64,000 nt of DNA from an uncultured Piscinibacter sp. (GTDB lineage: Bacteria; Pseudomonadota; Gammaproteobacteria; Burkholderiales; Burkholderiaceae_C), in assembly GCF_937952055.1 (NCBI RefSeq), contig NZ_CALFYO010000021.1, positions 496,001 through 560,000 on the forward strand. Direction: 5' to 3'. Below the pieces are notes generated by a model. That model was given only the letters and a program-made list of their open reading frames with translations. It was not told where the DNA came from and made no database searches. This document shows, one piece after another, positions 8,472 through 17,355 of this stretch. Position numbers and translations under genes: made by a program. The stretch's first letter is position 1; every line of letters begins with the position of its first letter.

Positions 8472-9953
8472 TCAGCCTTTCCAGGGCCGCCGGGTGCGGG
8501 CGAGGCGTTCGATCGCCGGCGTGCAGTCGGCGATCAGCGCCTCGCGCCGGGCCGCCAGCCAGCCCAGCGCGAAGCCGGCGGCCGGGTCGTGCGCAGCCGG
8601 CTCGCGGAACGCGTCGATCGCGACCATCACGTCGTTCAGCGCCCCCAGACGCTCCTGCAGCGCCGCCAGCGCACGCAGGTAGCGCGAGACCTTCTTCGCA
8701 CCGAGCAGGCATTGCGTGAACTCGACGGCATAGCGCAGGCGCTTGACATGCTTGCGCAGGCGGTGCTTGCCCTCGTCGTCGAGCGCGGCGAAGTTCGCGG
8801 CGTCCCTGGCCACACCGCGATGCCAGCGGCGGAGCCGGCGGGCCAGGGCTTCGGCAGCAGGCGCTTCGGCCTCCGCCGCGTCTCCCGGCAGCGTCGCGGC
8901 GATCAGGTCCAGCAGCAAGGCTTGCGCAGCCGCCGCGCGCATCGACTCGGCCGGCTCGGCCGCCCCGCCCAGCGGCAGCGCGGGCGCCGCGAGTGCCACG
9001 CCGGCGGCGGACATCGCCTGACCCAGCCGCTCGCGCAGCGGCGCGCCCACCGCGGCCAGGTCGCGCGCCGCGCCGAGCGCACCGAACAGCGCCGCGCTGG
9101 CCTCGCTCAGCGCGACTGCCTCCCCCGCAACGTCGAACAGGCGCAGCGCCGTGCGCAGGCGCCGCAGGCCGACACGCAACTGGTGCACATGCTCGTCGCC
9201 GAAATCGCCGCCCGCCACCTGGCTGGCGTTGACGGACACCTGCTGCAGGCATTCGCCCAGCACGCAGCGACGCGCAGCGCTGACGCCCATGTCGGCGCGA
9301 AGCTCGACCGTCGCGGCCTTGCGTGCCGGTGAGCGCGGCTGGCCCGCAGCGAGCAGGGTGCCGCGTTCGGCCTTGCTGCGCGTGTCCAGCCACAAGCCGT
9401 GCCGCGCCACCCACTGGCGCGCGGTGCCGAGCAGCGCGGCAGCTGAGCCGCGCAGCAACTCGATCTCCAGTTCGCAGACGGGCAGCCGCCGCTCGCCGGC
9501 GATGATGCATCCGCGGTCGAAGGCCAGCTCCAGCGTGGCGCCGCGCACGCGCAGTTGGCGCGCCGTGCGGCGGATGTCGGTGCGGTACTGGCACTGCAGC
9601 GCGGCGTCCGGCACTCCGGCGAGCGCCGCGGCCAACCGCGCACCGGCTGCCGTGCCTTCGTGCAATGCGGGGTCCGGCAGCGGCGGCTCGCTGGCGCGGC
9701 CGGCACGCTCGACGTTGTGCTCCAGGCGCGTCATCGCGTCGTCCGATGCGGCTTTCAGCGTCTGCACCCAGCGCGGCCCTTCGCGGCGCACGCGCAGGGC
9801 CACGCCGGCCGCCGCGAGTTCGCCCCCGGCGGTGTCGAAGTAGACCGCCTGCAGGCGCTGCACGCTCGCCGCGCCGGCGCGGCCGGCCACGGCCGCCGCC
9901 ACCGCCTCGCGCCGCTCCCGGGGCACCTGGAACTTCAACTCGATCTCCGTCAT
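8472..9953 (-). CDS. CYTH and CHAD domain protein (inorganic triphosphatase-like)
   Basis: 493 residues. The N-terminal CYTH domain (about 1-205) starts with the diagnostic EIELKF at residues 3-8, followed by YFDTAGGELAAAGVALRVRR. The alternating basic and acidic residues fit a triphosphate tunnel with divalent metal. The C-terminal CHAD domain (about 235-490) is alpha-helical and His/Arg-rich, with HVHQLRVGLRRLRTALRLF and EGKHRLRKHVKRLRYAVEF, which bind polyphosphate in characterised CHAD proteins. The architecture matches E. coli YgiF, an inorganic triphosphatase. It is convergent with metG (11-bp gap) and divergent from the gene at 10051. Polyphosphate or triphosphate metabolism is the likely role. 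Confidence 0.9.
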   Translation of the reverse strand: MTEIELKFQVPRERREAVAAAVAGRAGAASVQRLQAVYFDTAGGELAAAGVALRVRREGPRWVQTLKAASDDAMTRLEHNVERAGRASEPPLPDPALHEGTAAGARLAAALAGVPDAALQCQYRTDIRRTARQLRVRGATLELAFDRGCIIAGERRLPVCELEIELLRGSAAALLGTARQWVARHGLWLDTRSKAERGTLLAAGQPRSPARKAATVELRADMGVSAARRCVLGECLQQVSVNASQVAGGDFGDEHVHQLRVGLRRLRTALRLFDVAGEAVALSEASAALFGALGAARDLAAVGAPLRERLGQAMSAAGVALAAPALPLGGAAEPAESMRAAAAQALLLDLIAATLPGDAAEAEAPAAEALARRLRRWHRGVARDAANFAALDDEGKHRLRKHVKRLRYAVEFTQCLLGAKKVSRYLRALAALQERLGALNDVMVAIDAFREPAAHDPAAGFALGWLAARREALIADCTPAIERLARTRRPWKG

Positions 9954-10050
9954 GGCGCCATCGTGACAGAGCCGCCCCCGAGCCTTGATGAAACGCCCGC
10001 CGGCCTGCTGCGATATGCTCCGCCGCTCAACACGGTCAGACCATCAGCAC

Positions 10051-10722
10051 GTGGGTTTCCTCGACGACCTCAAGCGCCAGGCCGAAGCGGCCAAGGCGGG
10101 ACAGACCATTGACCTGGCCGCTGCCGAGCGCAACACGCTGCTCGCCGAAGCCGCCTGCAAGACCACCTTCACCTACTTCGACACGCTGATCCGCCAGCTC
10201 GAGGTGCTCAAGCCGGCGTCCAAGGTGCGCTACGTGCTCGATCGCCGCACGTCCTTCGAGCAACTGCCGATCGTCGACCTGAAGGTCGACGCACGGCGCA
10301 AGAAGCTGCGCGGCCACGACGTGCACGACTACATCGCGCTGCACGGCCGGCTGCGCAACGGCCAGAAGCTCGCGCTGGTGAAGGACTTCCTGCCCGACAT
10401 CGAGAAGATCGAGTCGCGCCTGCGCCAGGGTGGCGCGCCGGTGCACGCGCAGCCGGTACGCCACCCGGAGAACAACAAGCTGCAGGAGATGCGCTACGAG
10501 CTGGTCGTCGACTTCGCGCTGGCGGTGCAGGTCACGCCCGACCACGACAACGGCCGTCTGCACTTCAAGATGACCAACTTCGACGGGTTCGAGACCATCA
10601 CCCTGGAGCTGCCGGCCATCGAGGTCGGCTCGGCGCGGCTGGACGAGCTGGCCCGGTGGCTGCTCGGCGAACCGCACCAGTTCTTCGACGCTGCGCAGAA
10701 CCTGCGGCGCATCGAGGCCTGA
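10051..10722 (+). CDS. Conserved protein of unknown function
   Basis: I do not recognise a named family. The most natural start is the GTG at 10051 (VGFLDDLKRQAEAAKAGQ), giving 223 residues; the frame is also open to an ATG at 9985, but those extra residues look like untranslated leader. The protein is soluble, without signal peptide or membrane segment. The N-terminal 45 residues look helical. A middle segment is rich in Lys/Arg and Asp (DLKVDARRKKLRGHDVHDY), and a C-terminal region near ELPAIEVGSARLDELARWLLG ends the fold. Codon use is that of a normal genomic gene and it has a regular charge pattern, so it is probably expressed. Nothing nearby suggests a function. Confidence 0.75.
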   Translation: MGFLDDLKRQAEAAKAGQTIDLAAAERNTLLAEAACKTTFTYFDTLIRQLEVLKPASKVRYVLDRRTSFEQLPIVDLKVDARRKKLRGHDVHDYIALHGRLRNGQKLALVKDFLPDIEKIESRLRQGGAPVHAQPVRHPENNKLQEMRYELVVDFALAVQVTPDHDNGRLHFKMTNFDGFETITLELPAIEVGSARLDELARWLLGEPHQFFDAAQNLRRIEA

Positions 10723-10728
10723 CCGGGC

Positions 10729-11646
10729 TCAGCGCATGCGGCCCGAGCGCGCCTGCTCGCGCGCGATCTCGATGAATTCCTGCACCACCTCGCGCGTGCG
10801 CGAGCCGCGCCGCCAGACCAGGCCGACGTCGATGGTCGGCACGGCGTCGCCGAGACTGCGCGCCTCGATGTGCTGCGCGTCCAGCGTCCAGGGGCGGTAG
10901 AGGAAGTCGGGCAGGATGGTGATCGCGGCGCCCACGCCGATCAGCGAACGCACCGCCTCCAGCGAGCCGGTGCGCATCATCACCTTCGGCTGCAGCCCGT
11001 AGCGCGACCAGACGGCGCGCAGCACGCCCTCGATGCGGTCGGCCTCCAGCACCACCAGGGGGTGCGCGGCGCAGTCGGCCAGGCTCAGCGTCGGTCGGTC
11101 GGCGAGCCCGTGGCTGGACGCCATCCACACCCGGTTCTGCGAGCGCGTCAGCTCCTCCACGACCAGCGCGTGCGGCTCGCCGAGCGCGTTGGAGACCATG
11201 ATCGCCAGGTCCAGCTCGCCGTTGATCAGCAGGTGCTCGAGGAAGGGCGGATCGTCCTCCACCACCTGGATCTGCACCGAAGGATGCGAGCGCGCGAAGC
11301 GGGCGAACAGCTCGGCGAGGTAGTAGCCGGCCACCAGGCTGGTCACGCCGATGACCAGGTTGCCTGACAGCGTCTCGGCGCGGTCGTTGTCGACCGTGCC
11401 GGCCTCGGCCACTGCGGACAGCACCTTGCGCGCGCTGGCCTGGAAGCGCCAGCCCTGCTGCGTCAGCACCATGCCGCGGCTGCTGCGCTCGAACAGCGCG
11501 GCGCCGAGCGTGTCCTCCAGATCCTGGATGCTCTTGGTCAGCGCCGACTGCGCGATGTTCAGCATGCGAGCCGCTCCGGCCACCGAGGCGGCCTCGGACA
11601 CCGCCAGGAAGTAGCGGAACTGCTTGAGCGTGAAGTGGCGCTGCAT
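10729..11646 (-). CDS. LysR-family transcriptional regulator
   Basis: 305 residues. The winged helix-turn-helix is at the N-terminus (LKQFRYFLAVSEAASVAGAA, then LNIAQSALTKSIQDLEDTLG), followed by the co-inducer domain starting near residue 90 (SGNLVIGVTSLVAGYYLAEL). MQRHFTLKQF at 11646 is the family-typical start, although the frame stays open upstream. It is divergent from the polyamine-type transporter operon across a 169-bp gap that is richer in A/T than its surroundings and contains short dyads such as CAATATTG at 11702-11709. By the usual logic of LysR genes it probably controls that operon, with a polyamine or its breakdown product as likely effector; that is inference. Confidence 0.92.
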   Translation of the reverse strand: MQRHFTLKQFRYFLAVSEAASVAGAARMLNIAQSALTKSIQDLEDTLGAALFERSSRGMVLTQQGWRFQASARKVLSAVAEAGTVDNDRAETLSGNLVIGVTSLVAGYYLAELFARFARSHPSVQIQVVEDDPPFLEHLLINGELDLAIMVSNALGEPHALVVEELTRSQNRVWMASSHGLADRPTLSLADCAAHPLVVLEADRIEGVLRAVWSRYGLQPKVMMRTGSLEAVRSLIGVGAAITILPDFLYRPWTLDAQHIEARSLGDAVPTIDVGLVWRRGSRTREVVQEFIEIAREQARSGRMR

Positions 11647-11815
11647 GCGACCTCGGCCTCGGGTTGACCCGGATATCGATTTTCGAGAACGGGCGGGCTG
11701 CCAATATTGAACTTTTCGCCACCGCTGTCCATGCGGAACACTCCGCGGCGTCCTTCGGCCGGCGAACCGTTCGCCCATGCCGGCAAGGCAGGCCTGCTCC
11801 AAGGAGATGCACCGC

Positions 11816-12982
11816 ATGAAGTCCATCCACATCGCCGCCGTCGCGGCGGCCACGGCGGCCCTCGCCAGCGCCTCGTTCGCCCAGCAGATGCAGCCGCTCA
11901 AGGCCATCGGCAAGGGCGAGGGTCAGGTCGACATCGTCGCCTGGGCCGGCTACATCGAACGCGGCGCCACCGACAAGAACTTCGACTGGGTCACCGACTT
12001 CGAGAAGAAGACCGGCTGCAAGGTCAACGTGAAGACCGCCGGCACCTCCGACGAGATGGTGGCGCTGATGAACGAAGGCGGCTTCGACCTCGTCACCGCC
12101 TCGGGCGACGCGTCGATGCGCCTGATCGCCGGCAAGCGCGTGCAGCCGATCAACACCGCGCTGGTACCCAGCTACGGCAAGGTCGATGCGCGGCTGCAGA
12201 AGGCGCCCTGGCACTACGTCAACGGCCAGCACTACGGCGTGCCCTACCAGTGGGGCTGGAACGTGCTCATGTACAACACCAAGGTGTTCGGCGACAAGAA
12301 GCCGACGTCGTGGAGCGTGGTCTTCGAGGAGCAGAACCTGCCCGACGGCAAGAGCAACAAGGGCCGCGTGCAGGCCTTCGACGGCCCGATCTACATCGCC
12401 GACGCCGCGCTGTACCTGATGAAGAAGAAGCCCGAGCTCGGCATCAAGGATCCGTACGAGCTCAACGAGGCGCAGTACAAGGCTGCGCTCGACCTGCTGC
12501 GCGGCCAGCGCAAGCTGGTCGGCAAGTACTGGCACGACGCCTTCGTGCAGATCGATGACTTCACCAACGAAGGCGTGGCCGCCTCGAGCAGCTGGCAGTT
12601 CCAGGCCAACATCCTGGGCAGCAAGAAGGCGCCGATCGCCACCGTGGTGCCCGTCGAGGGCGCGACCGGATGGGCCGACACGACGATGATGCACGCCGAG
12701 GCCAAGCACCCCAACTGCGCCTACATGTGGCTGGAGCACTCGATCAACCCGAAGCTGCAGGGCGACCTGGCGGCCTGGTTCGGCTCGGTGCCGGCGGTGC
12801 TCGACGCCTGCAAGGGCAACAAGCTGCTCGGCGACGGCGGCTGCGAGCGCCAGGGCCTGGGCTCGTTCGACAAGATCGCGTTCTGGAAGACGCCCACTTC
12901 GAAGTGCAAGACGCAGAACGACCAGTGCGTGCCGTACCACAAGTGGGTGTCGGACTACATCGCCGTGCTCGGCGGCCGTTGA
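11816..12982 (+). CDS. Polyamine-type ABC transporter substrate-binding protein (YdcS/PotD-like)
   Basis: 388 residues with a signal peptide (MKSIHIAAVAAATAALASASFA, cleavage near 22). An AAGGAG site at 11801-11806 selects the ATG at 11816 over the in-frame ATG at 11777. PotD/PotF-family traits include IVAWAGYIERGATD near residue 40, DLVTASGDASMRLI and the aromatic-rich pocket YGVPYQWGWNVLMYNT. The C-terminal 60 residues contain four Cys, possibly disulfides in the periplasm. The following ATPase, two permeases and aldehyde dehydrogenase reproduce the E. coli ydcS-T-U-V-W order, so putrescine or spermidine is the expected ligand. A stem-loop after the stop may raise this gene's transcript level relative to the membrane genes. 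Confidence 0.9.
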   Translation: MKSIHIAAVAAATAALASASFAQQMQPLKAIGKGEGQVDIVAWAGYIERGATDKNFDWVTDFEKKTGCKVNVKTAGTSDEMVALMNEGGFDLVTASGDASMRLIAGKRVQPINTALVPSYGKVDARLQKAPWHYVNGQHYGVPYQWGWNVLMYNTKVFGDKKPTSWSVVFEEQNLPDGKSNKGRVQAFDGPIYIADAALYLMKKKPELGIKDPYELNEAQYKAALDLLRGQRKLVGKYWHDAFVQIDDFTNEGVAASSSWQFQANILGSKKAPIATVVPVEGATGWADTTMMHAEAKHPNCAYMWLEHSINPKLQGDLAAWFGSVPAVLDACKGNKLLGDGGCERQGLGSFDKIAFWKTPTSKCKTQNDQCVPYHKWVSDYIAVLGGR

Positions 12983-13006
12983 GTCGACCGACGTGACATC
13001 GACCGT

Positions 13007-13049
13007 GATGCTGGCCGGACGCCGGACCGCGCCCCGGCCGGCCGGCATC
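13007..13049 (+). promoter_or_regulatory. Intercistronic stem-loop between binding-protein and ATPase genes
   Basis: GATGCTGGCCGG at 13007-13018 and CCGGCCGGCATC at 13038-13049 form a 12-bp inverted repeat with one non-Watson-Crick position (G-U in RNA) around a 19-nt loop. No T-tract follows, so it is not a classical terminator. Stem-loops at this place in ABC operons commonly protect the binding-protein mRNA from 3' decay or attenuate downstream expression. The function here is inferred. Confidence 0.5.
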
Positions 13050-13093
13050 CCTTCGGGGAATCGCCCGGCGTCCCCGACGGACGAGGGGCCGGC

Positions 13094-14107
13094 ATGACCG
13101 CTGTCCAGCTCGCACAGGTTTCCTGCATCTTCGACACCGCGGGCAAGGCGGTGCGCGCGGTCGACAACGTCGACCTCGCCATCGAGCGCGGGGAATTCTT
13201 CACCCTGCTCGGGCCCTCGGGCTCGGGCAAGACCACCTGTCTGCGCATGATCGGCGGATTCCAGCTGCCGAGCGCCGGCAGCATCCGGATCGACGGCGAG
13301 GACGTCAGTCGCCGCCCGCCTTTCCAGCGGCCGGTGAACACGGTGTTCCAGGACTACGCGCTGTTCCCGCACATGACGATCGCGGAGAACGTCGCCTACG
13401 GCCTGATGGTGCGCGGCACGCCCAAGGCGGAACGCGCAAAGCGCGCCGAGGAGATGCTCGAGCTGGTGCGCCTGCCCGGCATGGGCGCACGCCGGCCGGT
13501 GCAACTCTCCGGCGGACAGCGGCAGCGCGTCGCCCTGGCCCGCGCGCTGATCAACCAGCCCAAGGTGCTGCTGCTCGACGAGCCGCTGGGCGCGCTCGAC
13601 CTCAAGCTGCGCGAGCAGATGCAGGGCGAGCTCAAGCGGCTGCAGCGCCAGCTCGGCATCACCTTCGTGTTCGTCACCCATGACCAGCACGAGGCGCTGT
13701 CGATGAGCGACCGCATCGGTGTGTTCAACCAGGGCAGGCTCGAGCAGGTGGCGACGCCAGCCGAGCTGTACGGCAAGCCGCGCACCCGCTTCGTCGCGGA
13801 GTTCGTCGGCTCGGCCAACGTGCTGCACGGCGAGATCGCGCGCCGCCACGCCGAGGCCGACGCGGTGATGATCCGCCCCGAACTCGTCAGCCTCGGCGCC
13901 GCCGAAGGCGCACGCGCCGGCGGGCCGCTGGCCGAGGCGCAGTACTTCGGCGCGTTCTGGCGCCTGTCCGTGGACCTCCCCGGCGGCGAACGGCTGATGG
14001 CCGACGTGCCGGTGGCAAAGCTGCCCGAGCCGCCCGCGCTGGGCGCCGAAGTGCACCTGCACTGGCCCGAGGCCGCCGTGCATGTCATCCAGGACACACC
14101 CGCATGA
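13094..14107 (+). CDS. Polyamine-type ABC transporter ATP-binding protein (YdcT/PotA-like)
   Basis: 337 residues. Walker A GPSGSGKTTC is near residue 40, the ABC signature LSGGQRQRVAL near 137, and Walker B VLLLDEPLGALD near 158, followed by the switch His in FVTHDQHEAL. A C-terminal TOBE-like region of about 90 residues (from NVLHGEIARR) marks the PotA/MalK subgroup. It powers the transporter formed with the two permeases downstream. Its stop overlaps the next start by 4 bp (ATGA). The 111-bp gap upstream contains the stem-loop described separately. Confidence 0.94.
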   Translation: MTAVQLAQVSCIFDTAGKAVRAVDNVDLAIERGEFFTLLGPSGSGKTTCLRMIGGFQLPSAGSIRIDGEDVSRRPPFQRPVNTVFQDYALFPHMTIAENVAYGLMVRGTPKAERAKRAEEMLELVRLPGMGARRPVQLSGGQRQRVALARALINQPKVLLLDEPLGALDLKLREQMQGELKRLQRQLGITFVFVTHDQHEALSMSDRIGVFNQGRLEQVATPAELYGKPRTRFVAEFVGSANVLHGEIARRHAEADAVMIRPELVSLGAAEGARAGGPLAEAQYFGAFWRLSVDLPGGERLMADVPVAKLPEPPALGAEVHLHWPEAAVHVIQDTPA

Positions 14108-15036
14108 ACACTGCGGCGGCTGCGCCCGGCCTCGCCGACCGCATCTCGGTGCTGCTGGTCACGCGCCGCGGCCTGCTGCTCGGCCTGCTGCTCGGGCCGC
14201 CGCTGCTGTGGTTCGGCATCGTCTACCTGGGCTCGCTGCTGAGCCTGCTGGCGCACAGCTTCTTCCGCCTCGACGACTTCTCCGGCCAGATCGTCCACGA
14301 GATCGGCCTGTCGAACTTCCGCGCGATCTTCGAGCCGGCCAACCTGGACGTCGCGCTGCGCACCACGCTGATGGCGCTGCTGGTCACCGTGGCCTGCACG
14401 GCGATCGGCCTCCCGATCGCCTACTACATGGCGCGCCACGCGCGCGGCGGCACGAAGGCGATGCTCTACATCGCGGTGATGCTGCCGCTGTGGTCGAGCT
14501 ATCTGGTGCGTCTGTACGCCTGGAAGCTGCTGCTCGCCAAGGAGGGTGCGATCTCCTGGGCGGCGCAGACGCTGCACCTGCAGTGGCTGCTCGACGCGCT
14601 GCTCGCGCTGCCGGTGGTCGGCGGCAACTCGCTGTCCTTCTCGCCGCTGGGCACCTTCATCGTGTTCGTCTACATGTGGCTGCCGTTCATGATCCTGCCC
14701 ATCCAGGCGGCGATCGAACGCATCCCACCCTCGCTGCTGGAAGCCTCGGCCGACCTGGGCGCCGCCCCGAACCAGACCCTGCGCCGGGTCATCCTGCCGA
14801 TGGCCATGCCGGGCATCGCCGCCGGCTCGATCTTCACCTTCTCGCTGACGCTGGGCGACTACATCATCCCGCAGGTCATCGGCAACTCCACGCTGTACAT
14901 CGGCCAGGTGGTGTACCGCCAGCAGGGCGTGGCCGGCAACCTGCCCTTCGCGGCGGCGTTCGCGCTGGTGCCCATCGTCGTCATCGCGCTGTACCTGTGG
15001 TTCGCCAAGCGCAAGGGGGCCTTCGATGCGCTCTGA
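14104..15036 (+). CDS. Polyamine-type ABC transporter permease 1 (YdcU/PotB-like)
   Basis: 310 residues with about six membrane helices; the first (LLGLLLGPPLLWFGIVYLG) is near residues 25-45 and is followed by a periplasmic stretch typical of PotB proteins. The binding-protein-dependent permease (EAA) loop is present as ASADLGAAPNQTLRRVILPM near residue 215, the contact site for the ATPase. It couples by ATGA to the ATPase gene upstream and overlaps the second permease gene by 11 bp. The heterodimer with that permease forms the channel for polyamine-type solutes. Confidence 0.93.
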   Translation: MNTAAAAPGLADRISVLLVTRRGLLLGLLLGPPLLWFGIVYLGSLLSLLAHSFFRLDDFSGQIVHEIGLSNFRAIFEPANLDVALRTTLMALLVTVACTAIGLPIAYYMARHARGGTKAMLYIAVMLPLWSSYLVRLYAWKLLLAKEGAISWAAQTLHLQWLLDALLALPVVGGNSLSFSPLGTFIVFVYMWLPFMILPIQAAIERIPPSLLEASADLGAAPNQTLRRVILPMAMPGIAAGSIFTFSLTLGDYIIPQVIGNSTLYIGQVVYRQQGVAGNLPFAAAFALVPIVVIALYLWFAKRKGAFDAL

Positions 15037-15823
15037 GGCCTCGCTCGCGCTGAAGCTCGCCACCGGCGGGGCGGTGCTGTTCCTGCACCTGCCGCTGGTG
15101 CTGATCGTGCTCTACGCGTTCAGCGCCGAGGACAAGAGTTATGTGTTCCCGCCGCCGGCGCTGACCACGCAGTGGTTCGGCGTGGCCATGGAGCGCGAGG
15201 ACGTGTGGGCGGCCATGAAGCTCTCGGCGCAGGTCGCCGCACTGGCCACGGCGCTGGCGCTGGTGCTGGGGACGCTGGCCGCCGGCGCGCTGGCGCGCAC
15301 GCGCTTCTTCGGCCGCGAGGCGATCAGCCTGCTGCTCATCCTGCCGATCGCGCTGCCCGGCGTGCTCACCGGCATGGCGCTGCGCTCGGCCTACCACGCG
15401 ATGGAGATCCCGTTCTCCTTCTGGACCATCGTCATCGGCCACGGCACCTTCTGCGTCGTGGTGGTCTACAACAACGCGGTGGCGCGGCTGCGGCGCATGA
15501 GCCCGTCGCTGATCGAGGCCTCGATGGACCTCGGCGCGAACGCCTTCCAGACTTTCCGCCACGTCATCCTCCCGCAGCTCGGCTCGGCGCTGCTCGCCGG
15601 CGCGCTGCTCGCCTTCGCGCTGAGCTTCGACGAGGTCATCGTCACCACCTTCACCGCCGGCCAGCAGACCACGCTGCCGATCTGGATGCTGCAGGAGCTG
15701 ATCCGCCCGCGGCAGCGACCGGTCACCAACGTCGTGGCGGTGCTGGTCATCCTGCTCACCTTCGTTCCCATCGTCGCCGCGTACTGGCTCACGCGCGCCG
15801 ACGAGGACAGCCAGCGCCGCTGA
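15026..15823 (+). CDS. Polyamine-type ABC transporter permease 2 (YdcV/PotC-like)
   Basis: 265 residues with six predicted membrane helices. The EAA loop is EASMDLGANAFQTFRHVILP near residue 172. The segment FALSFDEVIVTTFTAGQQTT is typical of PotC/PotI-type subunits. Its start lies inside the 3' end of the preceding permease gene (11-bp overlap), and the aldehyde dehydrogenase starts 32 bp after its stop, so all five genes are probably one transcript. Confidence 0.93.
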   Translation: MRSEASLALKLATGGAVLFLHLPLVLIVLYAFSAEDKSYVFPPPALTTQWFGVAMEREDVWAAMKLSAQVAALATALALVLGTLAAGALARTRFFGREAISLLLILPIALPGVLTGMALRSAYHAMEIPFSFWTIVIGHGTFCVVVVYNNAVARLRRMSPSLIEASMDLGANAFQTFRHVILPQLGSALLAGALLAFALSFDEVIVTTFTAGQQTTLPIWMLQELIRPRQRPVTNVVAVLVILLTFVPIVAAYWLTRADEDSQRR

Positions 15824-15855
15824 GGCGACGCCCACCTTCCTGCAAGGACACCACC

Positions 15856-17295
15856 ATGGCCCACGTGGAATTCATCACCGACCTGCTCATCGACCACCAG
15901 CGCGTGCGCGGCGAGGGCGCGAGCGAGGCGATCCTCAACCCCTCCACCGGCGAGCAGCTGTGCGAGGTGCACGAGGCCTCGCCGGAGCAGCTCACGCGCG
16001 CCACCTCGGCAGCGCACCGCGCCTTCGCGAGCTGGTCGCAGACCACGCCGGCCGAGCGTTCCGGCATGCTCCTCAAGCTCGCCGACGCGATCGAGTCGCG
16101 CGCCGAGGAGTTCGCGCGGCTCGAGTCGCTGAACTGCGGCAAGCCGTACGCGCGCGCGCTCGGCGACGAGATCCCGGCGATCGCCGACTGCTTCCGCTAC
16201 TTTGCCGGCGCGGCGCGCTGCATGACCGGCTCGATCGCCGGCGAGTACCTCCCCGGCCACACCAGCATGATCCGCCGCGACCCCGTCGGCGTCGTCGCCT
16301 CGATCGCGCCGTGGAACTATCCGCTGATGATGGCAGCGTGGAAGACGGCGCCGGCGCTCGCCGCGGGCAACACGGTGGTGCTCAAGCCCAGCGAGCAGAC
16401 ACCCTTGAGCGCGCTCCTGTTCGCGCGCATCGCCGCCGAGATCCTGCCGCGCGGCGTGCTCAACGTCGTCTGCGGCCGCGGGCCCAGCGTCGGCCAGCCG
16501 CTGGTGGAGAGCCCGCACGTGCGCATGGTGTCGATCACCGGCGACGTGTCCACCGGCCGCAAGATCCTGCAGGCCGCCTCGGGCACGCTCAAGCGCACCC
16601 ACCTCGAGCTCGGCGGCAAGGCGCCGGTGATCGTCTTCGACGATGCCGACGTGGCCGCGGTGGTCGAGGGCGTGCGCACCTTCGGCTACTACAACGCCGG
16701 CCAGGACTGCACCGCCGCCTGCCGCATCTACGCCGGCGCCAGGGTGCACGACCGCCTGGTCGCCGAGCTCAGCAGCGCCGTGGCGACGCTGAAGATGGGC
16801 ACGCAGGACGAGGACGGCGTCGAGCTGGGGCCGCTGATCAGCGACCGCCAGCGCAACCGCGTGGCGAGCTTCGTCGAGCGTGCGCAGATGGCCGGCCACA
16901 TGGAGATCGTCACCGGCGGCAAGCTGCGCCAGGGCGGCGGCTTCTTCTACGAGCCGACGGTGATCGCCGGGGCGCGCCAGGACGACGAGATCGTGCAGCG
17001 CGAGGTGTTCGGCCCGGTGGTCTCGGTGACGCGCTTCGGCGACGAGGAGCAGGTGATCGGCTGGGCCAACGACAGCGAGTACGGCCTGGCCTCCAGTGTG
17101 TGGACGCAGGACGTGGCCCGCGCCATGCGGGTGGCCAAGCGGCTGCAGTACGGCTGCACCTGGATCAACACCCATTTCATGCTCGTCAACGAGATGCCGC
17201 ACGGCGGGCTGAAGTCCTCCGGCTACGGCAAGGACATGTCGATGTACGCGCTGGAGGACTACACCGTGCCGCGGCACGTGATGGTCAAGTTGTAA
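15856..17295 (+). CDS. patD: Gamma-aminobutyraldehyde dehydrogenase (PatD/YdcW-like)
   Basis: 479 residues, close to E. coli PatD. It is an NAD-dependent aldehyde dehydrogenase: PWNYPLMMAAWKTAPALAAG and VLKPSEQTPLSAL (cofactor site), the general-base Glu in THLELGGKAP near residue 253, and the catalytic Cys in YYNAGQDCTAACRI near 288. EVFGPVVSVTRF and the C-terminal GLKSSGYGKD are also family-typical. The reaction is 4-aminobutanal to 4-aminobutanoate, the second step of putrescine breakdown. The assignment to PatD rather than a general betaine-aldehyde-type enzyme rests on its position at the end of a YdcSTUV-like operon. The frame is open upstream, but ATG 15856 gives the canonical length. 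Confidence 0.87.
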   Translation: MAHVEFITDLLIDHQRVRGEGASEAILNPSTGEQLCEVHEASPEQLTRATSAAHRAFASWSQTTPAERSGMLLKLADAIESRAEEFARLESLNCGKPYARALGDEIPAIADCFRYFAGAARCMTGSIAGEYLPGHTSMIRRDPVGVVASIAPWNYPLMMAAWKTAPALAAGNTVVLKPSEQTPLSALLFARIAAEILPRGVLNVVCGRGPSVGQPLVESPHVRMVSITGDVSTGRKILQAASGTLKRTHLELGGKAPVIVFDDADVAAVVEGVRTFGYYNAGQDCTAACRIYAGARVHDRLVAELSSAVATLKMGTQDEDGVELGPLISDRQRNRVASFVERAQMAGHMEIVTGGKLRQGGGFFYEPTVIAGARQDDEIVQREVFGPVVSVTRFGDEEQVIGWANDSEYGLASSVWTQDVARAMRVAKRLQYGCTWINTHFMLVNEMPHGGLKSSGYGKDMSMYALEDYTVPRHVMVKL

Positions 17296-17355
17296 GCAGG
17301 CGTGGCGGGTCGGCCGGCTAAAATCGCGCCCTTTCCTCCGAGCCCCACCCGCGCC

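Noticed and set aside
5613..9594. Very long open frames overlapping dctM, metG and the CYTH-CHAD gene on both strands, each over 1000 codons
   Set aside because: They have Arg/Ala/His-rich low-complexity translations, no domains, and lie antisense or out of frame to well-supported genes; this is expected at about 70% GC.
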